Source: Salinivirgaceae bacterium (GTDB lineage Bacteria; Bacteroidota; Bacteroidia; Bacteroidales; SZUA-534). Taken from it: a DNA stretch of 64,000 nt. The notes beneath the pieces are model-generated. The model had not been told where the DNA came from, made no database searches, and worked only from the letters and a program-made list of their open reading frames with translations. The translations under genes were made by a program, and so were the position numbers. Positions 54,001 through 63,202 of this stretch are shown piece by piece; the first letter of the stretch is position 1; the number at the start of each line of letters is the position of its first letter. The DNA lies in contig JAKSOL010000014.1 in NCBI GenBank assembly GCA_024405635.1, positions 1 to 64,000 on the forward strand, given 5' to 3'.

Positions 54001-54093
54001 TTGAAATCGATTGTTGATAAAGAAAATGTTCAGTTTGGACAATCTCAATCGCAAGAAACAGAAGTAGTTGCACCAGTTTCAAATGAAGAGTAA
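51001..54093 (+). CDS. Large TPR-repeat periplasmic protein
   Basis: A 1,030-residue protein with a signal peptide (MMRKKLRISCLAVLLSACSVQMLAQ; either signal peptidase I after 'LAQ' or a lipobox at LLSAC) and then a solenoid of about 20 or more TPR-like repeats, such as 'AVDYFDKVWKQNLNQDQLCELYFKKGYSYFKLEQYDKASKMFYELL'. A TTG-initiated reading from 50941 lacks support. TPR solenoids bring other proteins together. The next gene, one base away, is an outer-membrane barrel, so a periplasmic or outer-membrane complex is plausible, but the function is unknown. Confidence 0.82.
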   Translation: MMRKKLRISCLAVLLSACSVQMLAQNSMINHDEDYEYRIGVDLFSKQKYSQAQYYFERVVAHYGDAFSDIKADAQYYAALCALELFNNDAEYRIHDFIERYPESPRTRVAYFEMGRYQYRVQRYQEAVDYFDKVWKQNLNQDQLCELYFKKGYSYFKLEQYDKASKMFYELLNKESIYTAPATYYYAHIAYMNKNYETALNNLKKLEDDQTFSPLVPYYRAQIYFIQGKDDQVIKLGKEILEMGEGKRQAEMSRIVGEALYNKELYAEALPYMETYKEKAETYTREDIYQLGYVYYQTADYEKVVSTMSNVTNVDDALSQNAFFHIAQSYMQLGNKESAMKGFESAAKYKYNDKIREQSLLNYAKLSYELSYSPFNQTIKAFNQYLELYPNSIHHDDAYEYLTKVYLSSKNYEAALQSLNNIKNKTPEMQAAWQRVAYFRGLELFNNLRFEESIEAFDRAIELKSFDRKIRAYSQYWKGEALYRLERYAEAIEAYNGFLVTPGAYSMPEYNTCYYNMGYCYFKQHNYATASDWFRKFVDKSNDVQKLKLADGYIRMADCMFMTSNYVEAVKYYDNAVKLDTFDVEYALFQKGFSMGLSKNQLGKIEALSKLLATNPNSTYAADALFERGRSYMIIDSADFAIKDFDNIVDNYSNSSYVIKSMLQLGLIHYAEGRNQNAIEYFKAVIDKYPGTSESREAMSSLKNIYVDMNQVDDYFAYAQGRAGGADVNMEERDSLVYMSAEKVYMSGNWERANDLFTKYLTEYPTGKFTLNAHFYRGDCAFKQEQDSLAKQDFLYVVEKPKNIFSEAALLSAATLAEKQKDYKQAYSLYEKLKDNAEIKSNLIVAREGMMDMAYADSNFNNAVEAGREVIMTDKVTEEQVRKARRIMAISYKKMNQLDPARTQFAVLATDMNSFEGAEAQYCIAQMQFEQQDFESAEKEANELIMSGTPHLYWVAKAFFMLADICANRGDNFQAKANLQSVIDNYDDQSDGILDEANEKLKSIVDKENVQFGQSQSQETEVVAPVSNEE

Positions 54094-54094
54094 C

Positions 54095-55762
54095 ATGAAA
54101 AAGATTTTTTTGCCAGTTATACTGATTGCGGCAGTTGCAACCGCATCGGCCCAAAATAACTTGAATCAAGAGGTTCAGGTTGTAAAACCATACGAACCAG
54201 TTATCAACGATGCTTTTAAGGTAAGCGAGTTGCCTAAAATAGTTGATACATTTAAAGTTGTGCCACAATTTGAATACGATACAGAAACTTCAATGTATCC
54301 AACCAAATACTCGCCAAAGCCAATTAAACCAGCCAAGCTGATAGCAGAGCCTTTGCCAATGCTGCATAACGTGTACATTAAAGGCGGTTTTGGTTCATAC
54401 ATGACCCCAATGCTTAATGTTTATGTAGGCTCGCAACGCAAAGAAAAATGGATTTTAAGCGCATCGTCGCGCTATAACTCTAGCAATGCAAAAATCAAAA
54501 ACGAAGACAAAAACAAAGTATATGCTGGAGTTTCTCATTTCGATCTTGATGCACAAGCGCGTTACTTGTCTAAAAATAGCAAAGCTGCAACAATTTATGG
54601 TCGCTATGGTAACCAACAAAACTACTATTACGGCTACAATCAAGATTTGAATTTGCCAGATTCGCTGATCCCAATGAAACGCAAAGATGTTGAAAAACAG
54701 ACAGTTAATTACTATGCTGGAGGGGCAACACTTGAAACAAATAATCTCGATTCTAGTTTGTTGTCGTACAAATTAGGCTTGGGAGTTGATGGAATAAAAG
54801 CGCTACACGGAATTGGTCAAGACAATTTGCAAGCAACTGCCTTTTTGAGCTATTTGTTTGAAAATGAGTTTCTTGGCGTTGATATTGATATTGATTACCA
54901 CAAAACACACGGCATAACCGATTCGCTAAACTCTATGGTTGTAAACTTTAATCCATGGGTAGGAGCTTATGGCAGAAAATGGCGCGTGGCTATTGGTGTA
55001 AACACCATTTTTGACCAAGAAGAATCGGGCTATAAATTCTATCCCGACATTCAGGCTCAATACAACATCATCGACTATTTCTTGATGCCATACGTTGAAC
55101 TTAACGGAACATACAAAGTGAATACCTTTCAAGACATTTATATGGAAAATCCGTTTGTTCAAACAAACATGCGAGTTAAACCAACCGATACTCGTTTGAA
55201 TTTGGTTGTGGGTTTTCGCGGAAATGTTAGTTCAAAAGTTGCATTTAACATCAAAGGAGAACTTACAAACGTATCGAACCAATACTTTTATGTGAACGAC
55301 ACTAGTTTGCTGCTTCAGAACAAGTTTGTTGTGGTTTATGACGACATGACTCGAACAAAAATTATGGGCGAATTGTCATACAAAACCAGCGACAAGTTCA
55401 AAATAGGAATGAAAGCAAGTTATATGACATATAGTCTTGATAATGAAGAAAAAGCATGGCACATGCCAAACGTTGATGTGAGCCTAGATGCATCGTATAA
55501 CTTAGGCGATAAAATAATTGCAACCACCAACATTTATTACCTAGGCAAGCGCTACGCAAAAACATTTGACGAGGCAGGGGAAGTAGTAGCAAAAGAGTTG
55601 GGCGATATTGTTGATTTGAATCTTGGTCTTGAGTACCGAGTTTCGAAACGATTATCGGCTTTTGTTGATTTAAAAAACCTTTGTGGTTCTCGTTACTACC
55701 AATGGAACAATTATCAGTCGCATCGCTTTAACTTAATGGCAGGCTTGACATTCGCATTTTAG
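54095..55762 (+). CDS. Outer-membrane beta-barrel protein paired with the TPR protein
   Basis: A 555-residue outer-membrane protein: signal peptide (cleavage after 'ATASAQ'), a proline-rich N-terminal stretch ('VQVVKPYEPVINDAFKVSELPKI') and a barrel that ends with TonB-receptor-like strands ('SKRLSAFVDLKNLCGSRYYQWNNYQSHRFNLMAGLTFAF'). It has no plug domain, so it is not a full TonB-dependent receptor. The ATG at 54095 lies one base after the TPR gene stop, so translation is probably coupled. Earlier starts (TTG 54068, ATG 54083) lie inside the TPR gene. The function is unknown. Confidence 0.78.
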   Translation: MKKIFLPVILIAAVATASAQNNLNQEVQVVKPYEPVINDAFKVSELPKIVDTFKVVPQFEYDTETSMYPTKYSPKPIKPAKLIAEPLPMLHNVYIKGGFGSYMTPMLNVYVGSQRKEKWILSASSRYNSSNAKIKNEDKNKVYAGVSHFDLDAQARYLSKNSKAATIYGRYGNQQNYYYGYNQDLNLPDSLIPMKRKDVEKQTVNYYAGGATLETNNLDSSLLSYKLGLGVDGIKALHGIGQDNLQATAFLSYLFENEFLGVDIDIDYHKTHGITDSLNSMVVNFNPWVGAYGRKWRVAIGVNTIFDQEESGYKFYPDIQAQYNIIDYFLMPYVELNGTYKVNTFQDIYMENPFVQTNMRVKPTDTRLNLVVGFRGNVSSKVAFNIKGELTNVSNQYFYVNDTSLLLQNKFVVVYDDMTRTKIMGELSYKTSDKFKIGMKASYMTYSLDNEEKAWHMPNVDVSLDASYNLGDKIIATTNIYYLGKRYAKTFDEAGEVVAKELGDIVDLNLGLEYRVSKRLSAFVDLKNLCGSRYYQWNNYQSHRFNLMAGLTFAF

Positions 55763-55785
55763 TGCATTTTATATTTAAAAGTTTG

Positions 55786-55823
55786 AAAATCTGAGATTTG
55801 AATATAAGTCTCAGATTTTTTTT
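55786..55823 (+). terminator. Terminator after the TPR-barrel operon
   Basis: AAAATCTGAGA pairs with TCTCAGATTTT, followed by Ts. Confidence 0.85.
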
Positions 55824-55952
55824 GTTTTTCAAAATTTGAATTGTTCAGGTTTTGAGTTAAAGAGGCGGAAAACCGACTCAAAAGCCGCGTAAATGTTAGT
55901 AATTTGTTTAATTCTAACCGCCAGCCAATCTTATTCACAAGGGCGTTTTTGC

Positions 55953-55960
55953 TATATTTG
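55953..55960 (+). promoter_or_regulatory. Putative -7 element of gyrB
   Basis: TATATTTG is an exact TAnnTTTG, 63 bases before the gyrB ATG. The -33 region reads TTA, a weak match. Confidence 0.4.
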
Positions 55961-56023
55961 TTTGTTTTAGTAAAAAGCGTAAAAACGCTGTTAATCAATT
56001 GAAATATAGTTATTTATAAAGAT

Positions 56024-57982
56024 ATGAGCGAAGAAGTAAAAACTCAACAGAATCAAGAGTATGGAGCAGATAGCATTCAAGTGCTTGAAGGCTTGGAAGC
56101 AGTTCGCAAACGCCCTGCGATGTATATTGGCGATATTGGTGTAAAAGGCTTGCACCATTTGGTATATGAGGTTGTAGATAACTCAATTGACGAGGCTTTG
56201 GCAGGTTTCTGCAACACAATTGAAGTGTCAATCAACCCCGATAATTCAATTACAGTAAAAGATAACGGACGCGGTATCCCAACCGACAAAATGCAAAAAG
56301 GCGGCAAATCGGCCCTTGAGGTAGTTATGACTGTGTTGCACGCTGGTGGTAAGTTCAATAAAGATACGTACAAGGTTTCTGGTGGTTTGCACGGTGTAGG
56401 TGTATCGTGCGTAAACGCATTGTCTGTAATGTTGCGTGCCGAAGTTCATCGCGACGGTCAAGTGTTTGAGCAAACCTTCTCAAAAGGAACTCCAACTTGC
56501 GAGGTTCATGTTATTGGCCAATGTGCCGACACTGGTACAATTATAACATTTAAGCCCGATGGCTCAATTTTTGCCGATACAGTTTATCAGTATAACATCC
56601 TTGCAGCTCGTATGCGCGAGTTGGCTTACCTAAACAAAGGCATCACAATCTCGTTGTCAGACCTTCGCCCAGATGAAGAGGGCAACACCAAAACCGAAAC
56701 ATTCCATTCTGACGAGGGATTAGTTGAGTTTGTTAAATATCTTGATACAAACCGCACACCTATTATCGAAGGATTTCAGCCTATCAGCATTGTAAATACA
56801 AAAGGCGAAGTGCCAGTTGAGATTGCAATGACATACAATAATGGCTATTCTGAAAGCGTATTGTCATACGTGAATAATATTCACACCATTGAAGGCGGTA
56901 CACACCTAACAGGTTTCCGTACAGCATTGACTCGCGTTTTGAAAAAATATGCCGACGAAAACATGTCGCGCGAACTTGAAAAAGCAAAAGTAGAAGTTAC
57001 AGGCGACGACTTTCGCGAGGGCTTGACTGCAGTTATTTCAGTTAAGGTAGCAGAGCCTCAGTTTGAAGGTCAAACAAAAACTAAACTTGGCAATGGTGAG
57101 GTTTCGGGTATTGTGAATCAGGCAGTAGGCGAGGCCTTAAGCATGTATCTTGAAGAGCATCCAAGCGAGGCTAAAGTGATTGTTGGTAAAGTTATTCTTG
57201 CCGCACAAGCTCGTATGGCAGCACAAAAAGCTCGTGCAAGTGTACGAGTAAAATCGCCACTTTCAGGAGGCGGCATGCCAGGAAAACTAACCGATTGTTC
57301 AGATAAAGATCCTGCTGTTCGCGAATTGTTCTTGGTCGAGGGTGATTCGGCAGGTGGTACAGCTAAACAAGCTCGCGACCGCCACTTCCAAGCAATTTTG
57401 CCACTTCGAGGAAAAATTCTAAACGTAGAAAAAGCTATTCGCCACCGCGTGTTCGATAGCGAAGAGGTTCGTAATATTTACACCGCTCTTGGTGTTAAGA
57501 TTGATGTAAATGGCAATTTAGACTTGAGCGGAGTGCGCTACCACAAGGTTATTATTATGACCGATGCCGACGTTGATGGTAGCCACATTGCTACACTTAT
57601 TATGACACTATTCTTCCGCTATATGCGTGAGGTAATTGAGTGCGGATACTTGTATATTGCAACTCCACCATTGTACTTGGTAAAGAAAGGCAATCAGCAA
57701 CGTTACTGCTGGGACGAGATGCAACGTCGCCAGGCAATTGATGAAATGGGCGGTGGCGATGAAAATAAGGTCCATGTTCAACGATACAAAGGTTTGGGTG
57801 AGATGAACGAAATACAGTTGCGTGACACAACAATGTCGCCTGAAAATCGTACACTTCGCCAAGTAACAATAGAAAACGCTGCAGAAGCCGACTACATCTT
57901 CTCAATGCTTATGGGCGACGATGTTCCTTTGCGTCGTGACTTTATTGAAAAGAATGCTAAGTACGCTAACATTGATGCTTAA
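56024..57982 (+). CDS. gyrB: DNA gyrase subunit B
   Basis: GyrB is the ATPase half of gyrase and carries the metal-binding TOPRIM domain. At 652 residues it is the short form without the large enterobacterial insert. The GHKL ATPase starts with 'YGADSIQVLEGLEAVRKRPAMYIGD', and has 'EVVDNSIDEALAG' and 'GGLHGVGVSCVNALS'. The TOPRIM domain has 'ELFLVEGDSAGGTAKQARDR' and 'IIMTDADVDGSHI', and the C-terminus 'QRYKGLGEMN'. ParE is the alternative, but the sequence and the dnaA neighbour favour GyrB. Confidence 0.95.
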   Translation: MSEEVKTQQNQEYGADSIQVLEGLEAVRKRPAMYIGDIGVKGLHHLVYEVVDNSIDEALAGFCNTIEVSINPDNSITVKDNGRGIPTDKMQKGGKSALEVVMTVLHAGGKFNKDTYKVSGGLHGVGVSCVNALSVMLRAEVHRDGQVFEQTFSKGTPTCEVHVIGQCADTGTIITFKPDGSIFADTVYQYNILAARMRELAYLNKGITISLSDLRPDEEGNTKTETFHSDEGLVEFVKYLDTNRTPIIEGFQPISIVNTKGEVPVEIAMTYNNGYSESVLSYVNNIHTIEGGTHLTGFRTALTRVLKKYADENMSRELEKAKVEVTGDDFREGLTAVISVKVAEPQFEGQTKTKLGNGEVSGIVNQAVGEALSMYLEEHPSEAKVIVGKVILAAQARMAAQKARASVRVKSPLSGGGMPGKLTDCSDKDPAVRELFLVEGDSAGGTAKQARDRHFQAILPLRGKILNVEKAIRHRVFDSEEVRNIYTALGVKIDVNGNLDLSGVRYHKVIIMTDADVDGSHIATLIMTLFFRYMREVIECGYLYIATPPLYLVKKGNQQRYCWDEMQRRQAIDEMGGGDENKVHVQRYKGLGEMNEIQLRDTTMSPENRTLRQVTIENAAEADYIFSMLMGDDVPLRRDFIEKNAKYANIDA

Positions 57983-58012
57983 ATAGTTGTTTTTTATAAC
58001 TTTCTTTGTTTG

Positions 58013-58050
58013 TCAGCCTACAGATTTCTGTGGGCTGATTTTTTTTTTGT
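58013..58050 (+). terminator. Terminator of gyrB
   Basis: TCAGCCTACAG pairs with CTGTGGGCTGA (one G-T pair) around ATTT and is followed by a run of Ts. Confidence 0.88.
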
Positions 58051-58491
58051 ATTACAATAAAGTGTAATTAACAAAAACAAAGCTTTGAGTTAAAGTTGTT
58101 CATAACCACAATTTGTCGAATTTGGATTTTCAACAGATGAAAAAAATGTATATATATTTATGTTGATAACCCAAAATTATTAACAATCAGTTACTTCGGT
58201 TTTGAGGCCAAAAAAGCAATTATTCAATACTAAAAAAAGAAGAAAAAAAGTACTTAAAGTACTTGCATTTTTACAAAAGCTTGAAATTGAGTTTATTAAA
58301 TCGTTTTGCTTGTAATAAATTGATAATCAGCTTTTTGTAAAAAATGTTAATTTTTTTTGAAACGCAAAATGCTGATATATAAAAGCATATATCGGTAATG
58401 AAAAATGCAATTATAAAAGCCGTTTTTTTTGAAGTTTTTTTTTAACAAAATTGCATCGTTAACAACAGAAAACCCAAATTTTTGATTTTCA
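58051..58491. other. AT-rich gene-free region before dnaA; candidate replication origin
   Basis: These 441 bases have no convincing ORF and are very AT-rich with long A and T runs. Three near-matches to the DnaA box TTATCCACA/TGTGGATAA lie close together: ATAACCACA (58102-58110, 7 of 9), TTTTCAACA (58127-58135, 7 of 9) and TGTTGATAA (58161-58169, 8 of 9). An inverted repeat AAGTACTTAAAGTACTT lies at 58248-58264. The position upstream of dnaA fits an origin, but no perfect box is present and gene orientation around it does not diverge, so it may simply be the dnaA regulatory region. Confidence 0.35.
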
Positions 58492-59919
58492 ATGAATAAA
58501 GATTTAAAACAAGCATGGAGTGAGTGCATGCGCATTTTTAAGGACAACCTTTCGGCTGTAGTTTATTCAACTTGGTTTGAAACAATAACCCCATTGAGTT
58601 TGGATGGTAACAACTTGACTCTGCAAATACCTAGCCAATTTTTCTACGAGTATTTGGAGGAGAATTACATTGACATAATGAGTAAAACTTTACGTCATGT
58701 GTTTGGTCCAGAGGTTAAGTTGCATTATTCAATTATGATGGAGAATAACAACCATATTAAGGCAACTCCAAGAGTTGAATATCCATCAATAAACAAGGTG
58801 AATGTTGATAATCGCCAAATGCCAATACCACATCCACAAGGAAAAGATTATCCTAGTGTGTACACAATGCCAGGCTTGAAAAAAATCAGCATCAATCCTA
58901 ACCTTAAACAAGAACTTACCTTTGATAATTATATTGAAGGTGAGTGCAATAAGTTGGCTCGTTCGGCTGGTTTTGCTGTGGCATGCAATCCTGGCAAAAC
59001 ATCATTTAATCCTTTATTCATTTATGGCGACTCTGGTTTGGGCAAAACTCACTTGGCTCAAGCTATTGGCATTGAAACCAAAAAACGTTTTTCTGATAAG
59101 ATTGTACTTTATGTAACTGCTAATCAGTTCCAAAATCAATATACCAACGCTGTTATTAATAAAGAGCTACCTGATTTCATTCATTACTATCAAATGATTG
59201 ATGTGCTTATTATTGACGACGTGCATGAGTTTATTGGTAAAGAAAAAACGCAAGAAACTTTCTTCCAAATATTCAACTATCTACATCAAAATGGCCGTCA
59301 GTTGATTCTTACTAGCGACAAGGCTCCTGTTGATATGCAAGGTATGATGGACCGTTTGATTTCTCGTTTCAAATGGGGATTGATTGCTGACCTTCAGGTT
59401 CCTGATTATGAAACTCGTTTGGATATTTTGAAACGCAAAGTATATAACGATGGTATTCAAGAAATAAGCGACAATGTGCTTGAATACGTTGCTTTGCATG
59501 TGTCAACTAACGTTCGTGAGCTTGAGGGCGCGTTAATTTCGCTTATGGCGCAATCAATTCTTAACAAGCATGCAATTACAATGGATTTGGCCAAACAACA
59601 AATCGATAAATTGGTTAAGAACACATCGCGCGAGTTGAGCATCGATTATATTCAGAAAATTGTTTGCGATTACTTTGATTTGCCATCGGAGGCAATTACT
59701 TCAAAAACTCGTAAGCGTGAGATTGTTCAAGCCCGTCAAATTGCAATGTACTTTGCTAAAAATAAAACCAAATTATCGTTGGCAACCATTGGTTCTCAAA
59801 TTGGAGGCAAAGATCATGCAACTGTGCTTCATGCTTGCAAAACAGTAAACAACTTGATTGATACTGATCGCCAATTCAAGAATTATATTGAGGAGATTGA
59901 GCGTAAATTGAAATCTTAA
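58492..59919 (+). CDS. dnaA: Chromosomal replication initiator protein DnaA
   Basis: DnaA binds origin boxes and opens the duplex. The 475-residue protein has domain I ('WSECMRIFKDNLSAVVYSTWFETI'), a linker, the AAA+ domain with Walker A 'GDSGLGKTHL' and Walker B 'VLIIDDVHEF', 'ERLISRFKWG'-like 'DRLISRFKWGL', and domain IV with the signature 'GGKDHATVLHACKTV'. The start is fixed by domain I beginning directly at the ATG. The upstream gap carries near-match boxes that may autoregulate it. Confidence 0.97.
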   Translation: MNKDLKQAWSECMRIFKDNLSAVVYSTWFETITPLSLDGNNLTLQIPSQFFYEYLEENYIDIMSKTLRHVFGPEVKLHYSIMMENNNHIKATPRVEYPSINKVNVDNRQMPIPHPQGKDYPSVYTMPGLKKISINPNLKQELTFDNYIEGECNKLARSAGFAVACNPGKTSFNPLFIYGDSGLGKTHLAQAIGIETKKRFSDKIVLYVTANQFQNQYTNAVINKELPDFIHYYQMIDVLIIDDVHEFIGKEKTQETFFQIFNYLHQNGRQLILTSDKAPVDMQGMMDRLISRFKWGLIADLQVPDYETRLDILKRKVYNDGIQEISDNVLEYVALHVSTNVRELEGALISLMAQSILNKHAITMDLAKQQIDKLVKNTSRELSIDYIQKIVCDYFDLPSEAITSKTRKREIVQARQIAMYFAKNKTKLSLATIGSQIGGKDHATVLHACKTVNNLIDTDRQFKNYIEEIERKLKS

Positions 59920-59942
59920 ATAACTTATAATCAATAGAGTTA

Positions 59943-59978
59943 AACGGTGTTGCAGATTTTGCAATGCCGTTTTTTTTG
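59943..59978 (+). terminator. Terminator of dnaA
   Basis: AACGGTGTTGCA pairs with TGCAATGCCGTT (G-T pairs) and is followed by eight Ts. Confidence 0.85.
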
Positions 59979-60060
59979 CCTGAAACCGAAAGTTAGTTAC
60001 TCTAAAGTAGAGTGTTGGAATTTATTTAACACACGTTGCCGTTGACTAACGCATGCTATG

Positions 60061-62295
60061 TTATAAATCAATTGTTAAGCCTAACTCAATAGTGAAAGGT
60101 CTGATGAACGTGCCCGACATTAAATAGTTCTTGTACTCTGAAGCATCTTCAACAAGGTCGGCAGAGCTGAGGTTGCCGCTAGCTCCCTTTTGGTTCAATA
60201 TGTTAATTACGTTAAGACTCAGTTTTAGTTTGTCGTTTGGTGTATAGTCGGCACCGCCAAAGGTTTCAAATCGACCTTTAAAGTAGAGCGAGTTTGTTTT
60301 GTTGGCATATTGTCGGCTTATGTACCTTGTGCTGAGCCAAAGTCGCCAATCGCCGAATGAGTATGAAGGGTCGCAGGTTATTTCCACCTTATGTAGGTTT
60401 GTTACGTTTTTGCCACTGAAGTCGTGAATTTCAGTTACACCATCGGAAAAGGTTGGCGAGAATACAAAATCTTTGTATTGCGGATTTCTGATGGTTAACT
60501 GCATGTGAATGTTAAGACCTTTGGCTGGGGTTATCATGGCATCGGTCATCCAACCTAGCGACGATATGCCGTAGGTTAGCGGCAGTGTAACCGATTCGGT
60601 GAATCCTGCTGGATATCCTCCCGATTCCTTTAGCAACTGATGGTGAAATACCGACCTGGAGTTGTAGTTGCTTTGGCTAATGTAATTTATCTGCGATAGA
60701 ACGTTTATCCAACTGTTTTGGTACGAGAAACCGAAACGAGCTAGATAAGTGTCGGTTGGTGCTGTCGAAGGATCGTAAAATCCACCATAGTTGAATATGT
60801 TGGAGTGGATTCGGGTAAAGGTAAAATCGGCTTGGGCACTAAATCCATTTACAATGCGGTAAAGCATTTTGCCGCCAAATGCGCCATTAAGGTATTTTTC
60901 GTCAAACGATGTAATTTTTCCCAAAGTTAGGTTGAATCCTGGGTAGCGAGTGTTGCTTTTGTCGTTGCCAATGTTGTTTGCCGATTTGCCGTTGATAGAA
61001 AGTCGTTCGATGCGTATAAAGGCATCAATGTCAAGCCTTTGACTAGCTTTCCAACTATCGTTTAAGTAAGCAGCCAACTTTTTTTCGTGGCCGTTGTAGT
61101 ATTCAGCGGCAGTGTTAAAGTTGTAGAACTTGTCGCCTTTAAAGTAAAGTAGTTCAGGGTCGGTAGCCACTACGTGTGCAAAAATGGCCGACGATGAAAC
61201 CGTTCCGCCGTGGTTAAGGTTTAGGTCGATGCCTGCACGAAGTTTGTGGTTCTCTTTATTCCAATCTAGTTCTACATTATTTATCCACGACGATTCAAAT
61301 GTGTCAAAGTGGAGTAGGTTGCGTTTTTGAACTGAACCAATGTAAACATCGCCATTGGCAAGTGTGTAACCCGATTCGGCTGTAGCATTGTCGATGCCTG
61401 CTAGAGTTCCAGCTCCTCGTACCGATGTACCGTCCTTCAATCGACTTTTAAAGCTTAGCTTGGCGCCGTTGGTAAAGTCGAAATCGAGTTTATAGGTCAA
61501 GTGGTTCGATTTGTCGCGGTTGCCGTCTTTTAGGCTCATTGTCGCCATTTCGCCAGACATAAAGTCCATATACTCAATATTGTTCAGTATTGGGCGGTAC
61601 GAGTCGCGGCCTATGTTGAAACCTTTGTAAAGTTTTACGCTGCCGTCGCCTACAAAAAGAAAAGGACCATAGTTTTCTTGTATGCTCAAAAAGTCAACAT
61701 GTTGATACACAAGCGCCATTTTGCCTTTTCCTTCAGCAAAACCAAACGATAGTACGCCTTTGTAAAATTGGTGGCGGTCTTTAATTTTTGGGTCAATGCA
61801 GTGGTTCGATCCTGGATCGATATTTTGGTAAGTACTTATTGAATATTGCACTCCGCCAGCAATAGGACCCGAAATGTTGGCATCAATCTTGTGTTGCCCA
61901 TATTGTCCCAGTGTGTAGCTGACTGTTCCTTGCAAGTTATCGCTTCCAACGCGGTTGTAACTATCAATGTAGTTGTTTATTTCGCCATAACGCATGGCTG
62001 TTTCCATTGGTCCAATGGAGCCTGTTTTGATTGCGCTTGCGCCACCATGCCACGATTTGTAGGGAAACAAGTGGTATATGTAGTACGACACAGGCAGGCC
62101 ATCTTCAAATATCTGAACTGCTGACGAACTATTGGTGGGTAATCCGAGCGATACTTCGCGAGGCTTGCTGTCCGATGCTGCATTCAGAAATATGGCGCTG
62201 TTTTGCTTTTCGGGTGTCTTAATAGAGTCTTCTGCCACTTGAGCGTGTGTGCTCATTGCAGAAATTAAACATGCGAAAAGGGCAGTTTTTTTCAT
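60061..62295 (-). CDS. TonB-dependent receptor-like outer-membrane protein
   Basis: A 744-residue outer-membrane protein with signal peptide (cleavage after 'AMSTHAQ'). The plug region is atypical: 'REVSLGLPTNSSSAVQIFEDGLPVSYYIYHLFPYKSWHGGASAIKTGSIGPMETAMRYGEINNYIDSYNRVG' matches plug features weakly, and no clear TonB box is seen before it. The barrel ends 'IELGLTIDL'. The ligand is unknown. It lies downstream of a two-component pair on the same strand with a 286-base gap that contains no evident gene, so regulation by that pair is possible but not shown. Confidence 0.8.
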   Translation of the reverse strand: MKKTALFACLISAMSTHAQVAEDSIKTPEKQNSAIFLNAASDSKPREVSLGLPTNSSSAVQIFEDGLPVSYYIYHLFPYKSWHGGASAIKTGSIGPMETAMRYGEINNYIDSYNRVGSDNLQGTVSYTLGQYGQHKIDANISGPIAGGVQYSISTYQNIDPGSNHCIDPKIKDRHQFYKGVLSFGFAEGKGKMALVYQHVDFLSIQENYGPFLFVGDGSVKLYKGFNIGRDSYRPILNNIEYMDFMSGEMATMSLKDGNRDKSNHLTYKLDFDFTNGAKLSFKSRLKDGTSVRGAGTLAGIDNATAESGYTLANGDVYIGSVQKRNLLHFDTFESSWINNVELDWNKENHKLRAGIDLNLNHGGTVSSSAIFAHVVATDPELLYFKGDKFYNFNTAAEYYNGHEKKLAAYLNDSWKASQRLDIDAFIRIERLSINGKSANNIGNDKSNTRYPGFNLTLGKITSFDEKYLNGAFGGKMLYRIVNGFSAQADFTFTRIHSNIFNYGGFYDPSTAPTDTYLARFGFSYQNSWINVLSQINYISQSNYNSRSVFHHQLLKESGGYPAGFTESVTLPLTYGISSLGWMTDAMITPAKGLNIHMQLTIRNPQYKDFVFSPTFSDGVTEIHDFSGKNVTNLHKVEITCDPSYSFGDWRLWLSTRYISRQYANKTNSLYFKGRFETFGGADYTPNDKLKLSLNVINILNQKGASGNLSSADLVEDASEYKNYLMSGTFIRPFTIELGLTIDL

Positions 62296-62581
62296 TTTTA
62301 TTGTTTGGCCAAATGTATTTAGGTGGTTTGTGGGTTATCTGTTTGCTTATTATTGAGAACAAGTGCATGTTATGCGATAAATCGCTTGTTTGGTACTTCT
62401 TCTAGTGAATAAATGTAACTGATAACTTATTGGCAAAGTACGTGTTTTTTTTTAGTTCCTAAAAAGGAACAACAGGCAAAAGAAAGTTTTTTCGAAAAAA
62501 AATTGAGGGTAACCATTGTTTGTAGTAAATCCACAATTTTGTAATACTCCATATTGTTATTGCAACGGCAAAAGGCAAATT

Positions 62582-63202
62582 TTACAGGCATTGGTCTTTT
62601 GCTCGGCATACCAAATCGGCCATGCTTTTAGCATTGAGTTTTATGCGAAGGTTGCGCAAGTAATCGTGAATGGTGTCAAAACTAAGGTCGAGTTTTGCGG
62701 CAATTTCTTTGGTTGAAAGTCCGTCAACAACAAGGTGAAGCACTTCGCGCTCGCGGCGAGTGAGCGATGGAACTTGCATGGGTGCCGATTCAAGTTGCGA
62801 TTGGGCTTCGGGTGATATAAAAAACTGTCCGTTGGCAATTAGATGTACGCCTTTGGCAATAATGCCAGAACTATTGCTCTTGAGCATGTAGCCCGACACT
62901 CCAGCGTTAAGTGCTCTGCGAATAACCGAAGGCTCGGTAAACGATGTCAACATTGCTATTTTAAGAGTGGGGTATTGTTGCCTGATTTTTGAAACAATGT
63001 CGATGCTGTTGCCGTCGGGTAGTTGCACATCTAGTAGCAGAACATCGGCTTGTTGCTCAGAAAGTATATCGAGGCATTGCAGAATGGTGTTTGCTGTTCC
63101 AACAACTTTTAGCCCATCGGTGTTGTTTAGGCAGTTTTTTAAGCCATCAACAAGAAGGTTGTGGTCGTCGGCAATAATGATGCGGCTTATTTGTTTGTTC
63201 AT
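62582..63202 (-). CDS. NarL/FixJ-family response regulator
   Basis: A 206-residue regulator. The receiver domain (about 1-125) has acidic residues 'IIADDHNLL', the phosphoacceptor Asp in 'LLLDVQLPDG', the Thr/Ser in 'AMLTSFTEP' and Lys in 'YMLKSNSSG'. The LuxR-type DNA-binding domain (about 143-205) has 'LTRREREVLHLVVDGLSTKEIAAKLDLSFDTIHDYLRNL'. The ATG overlaps the kinase TGA by ATGA, so translation is coupled with the cognate kinase. The target genes are unknown. Confidence 0.92.
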   Translation of the reverse strand: MNKQISRIIIADDHNLLVDGLKNCLNNTDGLKVVGTANTILQCLDILSEQQADVLLLDVQLPDGNSIDIVSKIRQQYPTLKIAMLTSFTEPSVIRRALNAGVSGYMLKSNSSGIIAKGVHLIANGQFFISPEAQSQLESAPMQVPSLTRREREVLHLVVDGLSTKEIAAKLDLSFDTIHDYLRNLRIKLNAKSMADLVCRAKDQCL

